A stretch of DNA of 64,000 bases, taken from positions 1,116,001 to 1,180,000 of the forward strand of contig JAHQIY010000002.1 in the NCBI GenBank assembly GCA_019054805.1. The letters run 5' to 3'. A program made the translations under genes and the position numbers. The DNA is from Brachionus manjavacas (Eukaryota; Rotifera; Eurotatoria; Ploima; Brachionidae). The notes beneath the pieces are model-generated. The model made no database searches. It was not told the DNA's origin and saw nothing but the letters and a program-made list of their open reading frames with translations. Positions within the stretch are counted from its first letter, which is position 1, and each line of letters starts with the position of its first letter. Positions 39,373 to 52,500 of the stretch are shown in pieces.

Positions 39373-42157
39373 ATGTCCGGCGAATCTGTCAAAGTAGTCG
39401 TCAGGTGTCGTCCTATGAATCAAAGAGAGAAAGATCTAAAGTGTGAAGTAAGTAAATCGAAATTTTTGCTATTTTTCAAACAAGATTAAACTTTATTAAT
39501 CTGTATTCTTTAATTTTTTCATTTGGAGCTTTTTTTAAATTGTTTTAAAATAATAACCGAAGATCAAGTTAATTTTTTTGTTTTGCAATACTTTTTCCCT
39601 GAAAAGTTAAAATTCAAAATTCCTGCATTTCACAAAGCTCTATTTGAATATTTTAAAATAAAAGTTTTTCGATTGTTGTTGAATTTTAATTTAAAAATAT
39701 AATAAAATTTTACTTTGAATATTTTTAAGAGTATTGTAAAAATTAATCCTCAACAAAACACTGCACAATTGATTTGTCCAACTGAGCCAGATCAACCGCC
39801 AAAGTCGTTTGCTTTCGACGGCGTATATGGCATCGATTCGAACACAGAAGCAATCTATAGTGATGTTGGTTTTCCGCTTGTCGAGAGTGTAAGACTTAAT
39901 CAAATATATTTTGCTTCAATTAAATTTTTATCAGGTCTGTGAAGGCTATAATGGTACAGTATTTGCCTATGGACAAACTGGGTAATTGTTGAGACAAAAT
40001 TTTGATTCCTCCACCAAATTTATTTGCTTTTTTTTAGTTGTGGAAAGTCTTTCACAATGCAAGGAAATGCAGCTCAAAAAGGAATGATTCCTAGAGCCTT
40101 TGAAGTAAAAAAAAATAGAAAATTTGTTTTTTTGTTTATTTTAAATTAAATTGTAATAAAAGCATATATTCGAAGCTGTTTCAACTGATACATCAAAAAA
40201 ATACTTAATAAGAGCTTCTTATTTGGAAATCTATAATGAAAACGTGAGAGATTTATTGGGAAAAGACAATAAGTCTTCGTTGGATTTGCATGTAAGACAA
40301 GATTCAAGAACATAAAAATGATAAAAAATTAACTAGTTTTTAGGAACATCCCGAAAAAGGTGTCTATGTGTCGAATCTATCGTGGCACGAGTGTAAACAA
40401 GTGGTTGATTGTGACAAATTAATGGACAAAGGAAACAAAAACAGATCGGTTGGCTCTACACTAATGAATGCTGATTCATCCAGAAGTCATTCCATTTTTA
40501 CCATAAATGTTGAAATGTGCGAAAAAGACAATGAGGGCGAAGAGCACTACAGAGCTGGCAAATTGAATTTGGTCGATTTGGCCGGCAGTGAAAGACAGTC
40601 AAAAACAGGAGCCACAGGCGATCGGCTTAAAGAAGCCACCAAAATAAATCTTTCGTTGTCGGCATTGGGAAATGTAATATCTGCACTTGTTGATGGAAAG
40701 TCAAAACATGTACCTTATCGCGATTCCAAGCTTACCCGTTTGTTGCAGGACTCTCTAGGAGGCAACACCAAAACTCTTATGATAGCTGCTTTATCTCCCG
40801 CCGCAGATAACTATGAAGAAACTCTAAGCACTCTGCGATATGCCAACAGGGCCAAAAACATCAAAAATAAGCCCAAGATTAACGAGGACCCCAAAGATGC
40901 CATGCTTCGCGAGCTCCAAGAGGAAATCAAAATTCTAAAGCTTCAGTTAGCCGGAAAAGAGCCCATTCAAGCTGTTGTGGTATGTTTCAAAAAAAAAAAT
41001 TTATTTAATTAATTTAATTTCAATTGTTTACTAAGGCTAATAATGCAATGAGCTCGGAGCAAATCGAAGGGGAGAAAGAAAAGCTAAGGCAAGAATTCGA
41101 GAGTACAATACGCGAACTACAAAATCAGTATGAAGAAGAAAAAATGAGCAAAGAGGCATTGATGAAAAAAATGGACACAATCAAAAATCAATATGATAAT
41201 CAAATAAATTTGCTGGACGAGAGTGGTCCAAGCAAGCTTAGGCCCGGAAAGCCAAAGTCAAGCAAAAATAAAAAACAAAAAAAAACACCCGAGAACGGAG
41301 AAGTGACAGATTTGACCGACTCGAGCCAGAACATGTCCGAGTCGAATGATCCAGAGCAAAGATTGCACAAACTTGAGGAGATGGTTGTTGGTGGCGAACA
41401 AGCCAACAATGAAGAGCTTAAAAAGAAACGCATCAAGAAAAAAAAGTATGCCGAGGAACGTAAAAAACTTTCCGAAACTTTAAAAAAAGGCGACGATGAA
41501 GAATTTATGCTCAGAGTGTACGATAGTGTACAGGAAGAAGTTCAGTACAAGACAAAGCTTCTGGAAAAAGAGAAGGAAAAGGCCAAATTTTTGCAAAATG
41601 AAGTGGATGATTTGCAGCGTGAATTTGAACGAGAGCGAGAGGAATATTTGGACACGATAAGAAAACAGGAAAAACAGATAAAACTGTTGAGCAAATTGAA
41701 CCAAAAAATCCAGCCATTAATTCCACATGATTGTAATTATTATAACATGGATAAAATACAAATGATTGCCATTTGGAGCGAAGAGATTCAAGACTGGATA
41801 TTGCCTGACTTGAAACGCGAAAAGCTGTCCCTGCCTTCAATGACTTCGAACGAAAACGACTTGGATATTACAAATGGTCAGCTTGAAATCTACGAAGCTA
41901 ATGGATATTCTCAAATACCACAACAACAAGTTTTGTTACAGACTCGAAAACAAGAGTCTTTTAGTCAGTTTATGCCTTCGAGAGAGCCTGAAATAGACAG
42001 ATATAGGCTAAAATTGGAAAATTCACAATATGATGGTTCAAATTACTTTAAAAATAGACGTCAGAGTGAATTATTGAGCCAGACACAGGATTTGAAAAGC
42101 AATGGTCGTTTGTCGCCGATTAGCAGTTCCAAAAGTGGTACGAGAAGATTTTACTAA
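39373..42157 (+). CDS. KIF17: Kinesin-2 motor, KIF17/OSM-3 type
   Basis: Plus-end microtubule motor; KIF17/OSM-3 homodimers drive anterograde intraflagellar transport in cilia. Seven exons: 39373-39447, 39730-39888, 39935-39981, 40038-40104, 40163-40291, 40344-40979, 41036-42157; 2235 nt, 744 aa. The ATG at 39373 reads [20 protein letters not shown], the usual KIF17 start. P-loop GQTGCGKS is at residues 91-98, split between exons. Switch I is SSRSH (~204-208) and switch II DLAGSE (~237-242). The motor ends with [21 protein letters not shown], the kinesin-2 neck. Then comes a highly charged coiled coil (~375-600). The tail motif [10 protein letters not shown]...W...IQDWILPDL is shared by KIF17 and KIF3-type tails. 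The length is close to C. elegans OSM-3 (about 700) and shorter than vertebrate KIF17 (about 1000). AATAAA at 42257-42262. Subfamily call firm by motif, exact orthology not tested. Confidence 0.93.
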
Positions 42158-44044
42158 AGTTAATTTTTAAGTAAATGATGGGATCAAATAATTTTAAATT
42201 AAATTAAAATTGTATATTTTATTTTTTTCTCTAATGGGTTTTATTTTTAAAAGCAAATAAATTTTCCAATTCTTTCTAGCCTTAAAAAGCTTTGGCTTAA
42301 TTAATTTATTTTAAATCGATGTTTGAATTAAACCGGTCTTTTTTCTGTTATATTTTTACAATATTAACCTTTTTAATAATAAAATTAAACCAAAATAAGT
42401 TAATGAACTCAAAGAATTATATTTATTTTATTCCTTATTATTTTTGTTTTCTAGTCAAAAGCGAAAAAAATTCGGTTCAGTTAAAAACAAAAAATCGACT
42501 TGAATTCTAGAAACACCATGCTATTTATACATGAACCGAGAAAAATTTTTTCAATTATTTAAATATGCACAAAAAAATAGAATAAACCTGTTTTGAAGTT
42601 TATGTTCTGAAGATTTTTGACTGTAAATTGCTGCTTCTAATTATATACTTTGGCTTTTTTTTCAAATTATCAAAATTTTATTAATAAAGTTTTATTTTTT
42701 TATTATTGGTTTGACACAGATTGATTCATTTTTTCGATATCAGGTGCAAAATTTTTGTGAAAAATTGAATTTATTTTTAGCTTCAGCATTGATGTTATTA
42801 AATATGTGACACGTTTTTCGATTAAAAAAAGAAATCAATGGTCAAATTTTTTTTATTGATTTAAGTTTTAAAAGTTTTAATAATACATGATAAATGATTA
42901 ATCCGAAAAGAAAAAGTAATTATTTGACTAAAGTTGTTTGTTTCTAGTAAACTTTAGTATTTACATCATCAAATTAAAAGAATTTAATTTGGCCGTTGTA
43001 TTATTTTTCAAAATCGGTCTTGGATTTTAAATCATTTAGTCGAAAAATGAGAATCGAAATTATATTTATCAAAATTTGAGATGTTTTTTTTTTTCTAGGA
43101 TTTCGAAAGATTTTCAAATTCGATTTAATTTCAAAACAAATGAAATTTTCGGATGCAATTAAGATTCTCTTTTAATCAGTTAGTAGCAAATGTTTTTCCA
43201 TAAAATAATGAACAACCACTAAGTTCAAATAACAAGGTGTTTTGATCTTAAATTAATGACAATTAATAAACATTAGAAGCAAAACTCTAAATTCAAGAAC
43301 GAGGCATTTGAATTTTTTATTTTGGTTTGGAAATAATCAATTTACAAAAGCAAATAACCAACTGTTTCAAAATTAATATTTTTTTAATTTAAAAAAAAGT
43401 ATATATTGAATGCTATTAAATTAAATAAAAAAAATTGGATTTTAGAACATAAGCTAAATATTAAAATAAAATTCATATTCTAATCTTCAAGAAAAATAAC
43501 TGATAAAGTCATTTTATTAATCAAGCGATCAACTTTAAGCTCTCAGTGACTGTAATGCTCTATAATACAACATTCCATGCATCTTTAAAACAAGTAATCA
43601 AAATTTATGTTTTTTTTAAGACTCTTGCCTAAAACTTGCCCTTTTTTTAGCAGTCTTCCCTCCAATTTTTATATTCTCTTCAGTTGAAATAATTATAAAG
43701 TGTAAATTACAAAAAAGCTTAACTAAAAGATGAAAGTGATTTCAACTTAAAAGAAATTCAAAAGTTAGAAAACTGGGATGAAAAAGGAATGATTTTATAT
43801 AGTTAAAAGTGTAAGAAAATCTTAAAAAGTCAAAAAATACATTGAAAGAGTCGATGGAAATTTTAAAAAAATTAAAATTAAAAATCATTGAAATTTAGAA
43901 GAATTCAATATGAATCATACAATAAAAATATCATGAAATATTGAAAAAAGAATTTAAAAGAAAATTTAATAGCAGTGTTAATAGGTTGTGGTTTAAATTA
44001 AGAAATTTTGAAAGTTTGAAATTTAATTACGGAAGATATAATCG

Positions 44045-44117
44045 ACTTATTTATTTTATTTATTTGTTTATTTAAGCAAAAAAATCAAAAAAGGCTAATT
44101 GCCTATTTAACTCATTT
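44045..44117 (-). repeat. Hairpin plus AAATA-repeat tail, probable retroelement 3' end
   Basis: On the minus strand GGCAATTAGCC forms a short stem, followed by a run of AAATA/AATA units. This is the same organisation as at 27481-27530. No coding remnant is visible. Confidence 0.35.
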
Positions 44118-45394
44118 GTCGAGTGAAAGAATTTAAAAAAATTAGATAAAAATTGCTTTTTTTTTTATTTGTTTCAATTTTTTTGGCTAAATTCTTTTAT
44201 TTATATCATTATATTCTTTAATTAAATCTCAATAAAAGCTAATTTTAATATCTTGTACAAACGATAATGTAAATATTTACTCGCGCCATATCATCAAAAA
44301 AACGCTAGTTTAGACACACAGCAAAAATAAAACTTATTAACTTTTTTATTTTTCTAATTAAATTAAAGAGTTATAAAATTCAGATAAGTTTAATTTTTGT
44401 TAATTTAAAATTCACAATGATAGTTTAAAATTTTCTTTTAAAAAAGGTAAAATCTAGTCTACTACTTTAAGAAATAGGCTAACTTCAGACTCATAAATTT
44501 TGGAGTTACCATTCAAATCATCTTAAAATAATTTTTTGATATTTTTTTCAAATAACTTAAAATTAGCTTATTTTGCATTAATTATGTACAAAAATTAAAC
44601 TTAATTTAAGAAAAAATAATTAGCTTTATCTTAACTACTAATGATTTTTCTAATTTTTGAATTAATTTTAAAAATTGAAATTTAAAAGCATGGCTGGGAT
44701 GATAATAACTTCAAAAGAATAGAACTTGTAGTTTGTCTTATTTCTAAGAGCAAGATTTTAATGTAAGACAAAAAGAATTTCAGATTAAAATAATTGTTTA
44801 AAATTTAAATATGGTTTAATTCATTTAGAGAGTTAAAAAATATTCTAAAAATCATCCTTTTTTATTAATTAACTATTTATTTACTCAACAAGTTAAAGTA
44901 AAAATATGAAAAAATTAGCTCATTTGTGACGTTCACTTGGTTTCTACCTGTAATGGATCGCATATTTATAATAGAAAATAAGAAATCAATTCAAAAAATA
45001 CTAGAGATTTAGAGAGGGTTTTTGATAAGTATAATGAAAAGATACGCTATAATTTTTTTTTTTAATTTAAAATGACGTAGTAATCTTTATTTTGTTTAAA
45101 TATTTATTTTAAATAATTCAATAAGTTAGATGGTTGATACACTAAAAAGGAAATTAGATATCAAAATCTAAAGAACTGAAAAAAAATTAAAAACAAGAGT
45201 TGACACAGACCTAGAATCTTTTTTTCATGATAAATAAGTTAGCATTTCTAAAAAAAATTTTAATTTATACTCCTTATAAAAGATAAATTATTGAAAGAAA
45301 AATTGAAATCAATAAGGTGATTTTCGAATAATATTTAAGAAAAATTTCAAAAGTTAAGTTAGACAGCTGGATAGATAATTTTAGAGAGATGAAC

Positions 45395-46090
45395 ACTCAA
45401 TGATGTCCCGAACCTCATAAAACCTACATTACTAATAATGCGGAGGGAAGAGAGGTTCGGTGGTCCAGAATGGAACAAGAATAATGGATAAAAATAAATA
45501 TGGAAAAATTTCATAATAAATTTCAAGGATTTCATATTATGGAAAATTTTCTTTTCATATCTTTTTGAGTTTTTTTTTGAGATTTTTTTGGATTAATATA
45601 GGAGTGATAATTATAGGTAAAATAAATTAAGCTAAGAAGTATTTACATTAAATACAGCTTGTCTAAAAATTAAGCATTTTAGTGTTCGAGACAAGATAGG
45701 AAGACTTTGAGATTGTTCTAATAGCTTTTGTTTCGATGGACTCTAATGCTTTTTTATTAGATTCGCAGGTGCTTAGAGTAATAAATGGGTTATGTTCCGG
45801 AATGGATCTGATGAGTGCTTAGTAGGTAATTAACAGAAGTTAAGTTTAGTGTTTAAACCCACGTTCTTGCCTTTGAGATGCTTTAGCATATTTACTCAGG
45901 GTTGTACCCTTTGTTTAAGGTTGAAAGAGAAATGCTTTTTGAAAGAGAGGAATGGGTCCATCGTGAATTATAGGTATTTTGGGTTGTGATCTGTGGTTAG
46001 GGTTATTGCCAAATTTAAGTGAGACTTAAGGAATAAAATGTAGCTTGATTTGCTAACAAAAGTCAAGTTAATTTTGACGCTTTAATTTTA
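45395..46090 (-). mobile_element. Decayed non-LTR retrotransposon, RT C-terminal part and 3' end
   Basis: The minus strand, starting near 46000, reads MDPFLSFKKHFSFN, then VNMLKHLKGKNVGLNTKL, and in another frame KKALESIETKAIRTISKSSY. These match in order the region after the catalytic core of non-LTR reverse transcriptases (L-D-P-x-L-S-F-x-x-H; L-K-x-L-x-G-K-x-x-G-L; I-x-x-K-A-I-R-T-I). Several stops and frame changes make it non-functional. The 3' end at 45451-45476 carries the motif GTTCCATTCTGGACCACCGA then ACCTCTC, which links the 3'-end motifs at 20551, 21591 and 38131 to this family. This stretch is visibly less A+T-rich than its surroundings. Confidence 0.65.
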
Positions 46091-46567
46091 AAGTGAATGA
46101 ATGAATGGTTTGGTGTATAGACTTTGGTGGTGACATAAAACGTGTCTTAAATAAATTATCTTATCATAATTTATCTCTTATTTAGTACTAAATTAAAAAG
46201 GAGCCAATTTTCAAATATTTAATTGAAGACACATTTAATTAGGTTTGCGTGTAAATTATTAAAGGATTAGCCTCTTGAATTTAGGACACACTTAGGCTTT
46301 GTCCTTTCTCAGTTCGAAACCTCGACTTTTCCATGAAAAGATTTAATTCACAATAAATTCCCAATAGAAACTAGTTGACAAAAAAGTTCAATATTTATTT
46401 TACCTGGATTTGGAAAGATAATTCAGACATAAATTTGATTTTTAATTTTCTGTCTAAATTAATATTTATTGCGTATACGTGTCATCCAACAACGCTACAA
46501 AGTCATCAAATTTTTTCCCATTAGACAAATTAATTTGGTTCATGCATCGGATCCTAGTTTCGTATTA

Positions 46568-49500
46568 ATGTTCCGTCGTAGATTAACAGCTAAAATTCTA
46601 GTCCTAGTTCCCATCGTTTGGATACTAGTCACTTTTTTTGTCGGCATAAATGAACGCTCTCCAGCTCAATCGCAATCCGAGAAAGACAAGATGCAAAAAT
46701 TGGTTGATGAGAACAAAAATTTAATAGCTGAAGCGGCCCGACGTCATCAAGAAGAGAAAAAGCGAAAGCTGCAAGACGAAGATCTCAGGGACGACCACGA
46801 TCATCCGGAGGAGGAACGTCTGAAGGCCCAGAAGCAGCAGCAGGAAAAAGCAGGACCGATACAGGTCCAAGCGCCAGTTGAGCGTGATCCGAACGCGCCA
46901 GGCGAACTAGGAAAGCCCGTGCACATAGACAAAAACAAACTAAGCCCAGAGGAAAGAGTTAAGTATGATGATGGATGGAAAAACAATGCATTTAATCAAT
47001 ATGCTAGTGATATGATTTCGATTCACCGTTCTCTAGCAGACATCAGGGATCCAGCATGCAAAAGTGTCAAATGGTACGATCCTCTGCCAAGCACTTCGGT
47101 CATTATCATATTTCACAACGAAGCTTGGAGTGTGCTTTTGAGGACTATACATTCCGTGATTGACAGATCTGATGCCAATTTGTTGAAAGAAATAATTGTT
47201 GTCGACGATTTTAGTGATTTTGGTAAGCATTTAAATATTTTTTCTATTTCTTGAAATTTTTGTTTTAGATTTTTTTAAAATTTTTGGCTAATTATTCAGA
47301 ATTCGCCAAAATTTTGTAATAATTCAAAAATCAAAAAAATGACACATTATCTATGGATTTAATTTTTTACAGCAAAAAATAATAGAAGACTACGAAAAGA
47401 TACTTCATCTTTATGTGGCCGACTCTAAGATCAGATGTGTCTTTACAAGGTTTTACCCCTTGATTCGCTGTCAGAATAATCAAAATAAAAAAGAGAAATT
47501 TTTCTTGATTATTAAATTAATTTATAAATTTTTCAATATTTACAGACATTTAATTTAATTATTTAAATGTCTGTAAAAACATCATTTCTTGAAAGAAAAA
47601 CTTGAATGATTGAACTTCGATGAATTTGAATTTTTTTTACTTTTCTTCAATTTTTTTATGTCCTTTTTATGATGACTTTAATATATATATATAATTTATG
47701 TTTTTTTTTAAAATTTATATATATTATATGGAACATAATTATTGTAGTAATAATTTTATTCAAAGCAAAAAAGGCAGTAAATATTATATCAAACAGGAGC
47801 AAAAATATTTTTTTTAATAGAATAAAAAATAACATAAAGAGTGTGAAAAAATGGAAAAATAAATAACTATCAATTAATCATCATTACTCAGACTGCCTCT
47901 TTTTTCAATTGAGTTGAGTTAAGAAAAAGTTATAACTATGATTATTCGAATACGAACAACAACTCGCTTCTGAAGCCTCGAAATTAAATATTTCTGACGA
48001 AACTATACATTACTATATCTTATTCTTTTATTTTAACACTCAAAGGACGGATTTTTTTATACCATTAAGGACAGTCGGGTTTATAAAACCCTACTTTCAA
48101 AAATCGGTAATAAATAAATTATACCCCAAACCTTTATTTTTTTTTTCAACTAAACTTAATATTAAACACAAATTACAACTTTATTTTATTTTTTTTTATT
48201 TATTTATTGGGTTTGGCTTATTTCATCCAAGTCTTTATAGAAATAAATGAACTTCTTTATAGGCAGCATTTTAGAAGTAAAAATAAAATCAAATTAATAA
48301 ATTTAAGTTTAAAAAATTTGAAGTGAAATAGGTTTAAACAAAAAATAGGACAAAAAATTAGAAAGTTTCTTTTACAACTTTCTTTGATAATATCTTAATC
48401 AGGAAAAAAAATTCCAATGTTAAAATGAGAAATAAGTATAGAGCTATCAAAAAAAAAGAAAATTTTCATAATTTTGAAGAATAATTCATAATGACCAAAA
48501 TAAATTTCAGAGCTTCTTCTCTTAGACATGATAAATTTTCTAAATTTTAGTATTTAATAATCAAATTTAGATTAAAATTAAAATTTTATTGCAAAACTTT
48601 AAATTAAAACACATTTTAATGCGTCAATACAAGAAATTTTTAAAGTCGGGTTTTATAAACCCTATTGTCCTTAATGTATATTTTTTTTTGGAGAAAAAAT
48701 TCAACTTTTTTTTCTGATAATCAAAAAATTTAAATTATTAGTTTTTGGTTTAAAAACAATTATTAAAAAATTATTTAGATATTTTTGAAAAAATATGCTA
48801 AAAGGGTTTTATAAACCCGACCGTCCTTTGAGTGTTAACAATTCGTTTCTTTGGTTTGAACCATTTGAAATCAAACGTCTATTATTTATTTATTTATTTT
48901 TAGCATTCATTAATGGGTTGATATTTCAGGCATTTTTTTGAACATTTTTGTTGTTAAAAAAATTTGAATTTTTGTCCCGTGACCAATTTTCTATCAAGTT
49001 GTTCATAACTCTCATAAAATTTCTCAATGGTAGTGGATCTCTTAATGTTACTTTTTTTTTTAGATATTATTGCTCATTGATTCAAAAATAAAGCATCTAT
49101 TAATGTTCAATCATTTAATATTTTTCTTATCAGAAATCATATGAACTCATGTTTTAATAAATATATTAAATTAAATTAAATTATATTATATTATTAAATT
49201 ATTTAAAATTTTTAATTTGTCAGACAATTTATCTTCTTGAAGAATAGACTATGAAAAGATACTTTGATAATTCTTGGCTCATTATTTTTATTTATTTAAT
49301 AAGCGTAATATTGATAGTTTCAATTTATAGCTCCAATTTACTTCATTAACCCTTTAATTAATTTTCAGATAATTATTTTGAAAAAATAAAGGTCACCCAT
49401 AAAATAATTTTGTTTAAAATTAATGATTTTGTGTAAGAGCATGAAGCAGACACAAGGTTTTCAATAAAAATATAAAAATTTGATTTTTTTGTAAAAAATT

Positions 49501-52500
49501 CATGGATGATTTAATTACCAATTATTCAACTCGATGGTTATAAAACCCTACTTTCTTTCTGAAATATTTTTTTTTCAATTTTCAAAAAAAATTTGACTCA
49601 TTCTATTTCACTTAAAAGTATAATTTCAAATATGAAAATCCTTGTAAATTAATTTTTCATCTGAAACTGAAAAAATATTTTAAACATCGCGCTTTTGTAA
49701 TGTAATTTCAGTCGTGGATACTTTTTGTAATTCAATCACTTTAGGTTTTGTGAAGTTCAGTACATAAGAACAGAACAAAGTATTAAAAAATTTAATAACT
49801 TTTTATCTAAAAGTTTAAAATTAATTCTGTAAATGCAGCATGGTGCAACATTCAAAGTTGCATCAACTGTAAAAGTCTGCTAATTATATGCAAAATTTCT
49901 GCAAAATGCATATTGAAATTTGATTTCTGCATATCTCTGCAAATTTAGCAGGCTTTGATATTTGATGCAACTTTGAAAGTTGCACTATTTTGCATTTACA
50001 GAACTAAGTTTAAACCTTTAGAAAAAAGGTTATTCAATTTTTTTAGATTCTTTCTGTTCTTTTTTTCATATTGTACTGAATTTCACAAAACCATCACTTT
50101 AAACCAAATAGAAGTCGAATTCTAAAAAATAAATGTTTTAATATTGAAATTAAAAGAATGAAAATGAGCATTGGCAAAAGAACTAAAATTTTCTGAAAAT
50201 TTCTTATTATTTTTGTTTCGTTTTTTTGTTTTTAAATTTCTTAATATTATTAATTCTGAATAAGGGATTCAATTTAGTTCGATAAAATTCCAAAGAATCG
50301 GAATTTAAAATGAATGATTATAAGTTTTTTTGAGTTTTTACTTGGTTTATTAGGCAAAAAAAAGGCGTCTAGAACACCTGACCCTACATATGATGATTTT
50401 CTCTAAATTTTACCTGGATAACATATATTTTTTAATACTTTATTTTAAAGAGCAAAAAAAAACGATTAATAGCAGCTTGTTTTTAAGTCACAAGTTTTAA
50501 GTCAAGTCATGACTTTGACTTAAATTTAAAACTGTGACATATAAACAAGTCTGATTAATAATAATATCCTTAGAAATAAAATTTTCATGTCTTATAGTTC
50601 AAAAGTTTTTGAAGAAAAAACAAAACCGAATAGGATTTAGAAACGGTTTATACCTAAAATAATCTCTAGATCTATTAAATTTTTGTTTTCTTCAGTATTC
50701 TCAGAGTATATTTTCTTAATTTTTGGATCAGTTTTTGTTTTTTAATTTATGTCTGTTAAATGGCTCATTTCAACTTCAATTTCGAAATTTGTGAAAAAGT
50801 TTATTATTTAAGTCAAAAATTAAGTATTACTAATTAATTTTGTGTTTGTCCGCAGTTGGTGTTTCTTTTTTAATTAATTACTCGAAGTCCAATGAATCAT
50901 GTAAAGTCACTAAATAATCCATATTTCGCAGGTAAATTTCCTTTCCCAGAGTTAAGTCTAAAATGCTTTAAAGAGCATTTAAAAATATTTTTTTTTAAAT
51001 TTAGCAATAGAGTATCTTATCAATTACAAATATCTTGTAAAGATTTTTAGAAAAACCGAATAACTTATAAAATATAAAATTCTAAAGTATGTAATTTGAT
51101 CAAATCTTTTTAAAATTTTGAATTTTTCTTTTTTTACTTTATTAACTTTAAATCTTGACAAGAATTACAACCAATTTTTGTAATTTCAAGAATTGCCTTA
51201 GAGTTTCAAAGAAATTGGTTTTCAGGCAAAAAAATTTAGTTTTATGATTTGTTTGGTGATTTGATCATTCATCAATGCTTAGACTAGATAATATTTTGTC
51301 ACTATATTTTCGATAAAAAAATTATAGTCAAAACAATATTTGAATAGAGTTTTAGCTTTTTGATTTTCGAAACTTACTAATTAGCTTTTGCTGAATATAT
51401 TTGGGAATAAACAGAGGTATCATATAAACGAAAGAAATTTTATATATGTCTTTTTCAAAAAAATTTAATTATTTTTTTGTTTTATGGGGGGATCTGTAAT
51501 TGAAATTAAGCACGGCAAAATGACAACTCGGTGCTTCTAGTGATAAAAAAATATTAAAAATTAATGAGAGAACCTACACTTGAATGCAATAGTTTATAAA
51601 TTAAAAAGAATACTTTAGAAAAAAATTAAAAGCCTATAAAGAGTAAAATTTTTAAAATCAGCTTGATTCAAGAAATTTTCCGAGCTAGAAAATTATAAAC
51701 AGTAGAAAACCTTTTGCAAAATGTTTTCAAACCCGAAAATGAGATTTTATTCCATTAATTTTAAGTAAAAAAAAGTGAAAAGAATGTAGCAATTTTTTTA
51801 GGATTACTTATATTTCTAATTTTAATTCATCCAAAAAGAAAATTTTTTGTTTAAGCTTTTCGATTTTCACTGAATTTAACAAAGAAGCAGATCAGCACAG
51901 TTTATTTTAAGTTTTATATTGCGAAAATTTTACTGCAAATTTTGAATATAATAAAATCTAAAAATTTAAATTAAAGTGATCTTAGAGATCAAATTTTCTT
52001 TACCTTTGATTACCAAAAAAGGATATTTTTCTCACTTGACAAACTTGGCTTGTTAAATTTACATTGAAATTTTTATTTTTATTTGAATCAATTTGAAAAA
52101 ATATATGAATGGATTTTCGATTAGGGTTAAAAAGTAACATTAAAATTATAAATTTACAACTAATGTTCCAAAAAATGATAATAAAAAAATCTTTAAGCTC
52201 CTTAATTTTTACTCTTCTAATCCTTTATTTATTCGAAATTTAAGTATTTCCGCAAAAAAGTAAAAAAATATTTTGATGTTTTTTCAAGCGAAGAAAAATT
52301 TTCACTTAATTTAGAGAAAATAGTGATTTATTTACTGACTAACATTGAATTACTTTTATTCTAAAGCATATTTTTATAATCAATTATTTAGAGTAAAAAA
52401 TTGAATATGTTTAAAAAGGAATATCAAATTTCGAAAATTTTCCAAAATAGTCTTGATATATTTAATTTAAATTTTTTTCTTTTCTTTTATTGCACTTTCT

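Larger units (their letters stand above)
42158..46567. other. 4.4-kb intergenic region with LINE remains
   Basis: Begins with the kinesin 3' UTR and its AATAAA at 42257-42262. Up to about 44000 it is A+T-rich without features. A hairpin with an AT-repeat tail lies at 44045-44117, and a decayed minus-strand LINE at about 45395-46090 (both listed). The last 450 bp before the GALNT start hold no element I can name. Confidence 0.5.

Noticed and set aside
39361..39374. Possible RFX X-box (GTTTCCGCGAAAAT) at the kinesin start
   Set aside because: It fits only half the consensus and overlaps the start codon, so it is unlikely to be a promoter element.
41200..41840. Three minus-strand ORFs within the kinesin coiled-coil exon
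   Set aside because: They are antisense shadows of the charged coiled-coil coding sequence (Ser/Leu/Phe-rich).
47033..47230. Minus-strand ORFs over GALNT exon 1
   Set aside because: Antisense shadows of the conserved catalytic-domain coding sequence.
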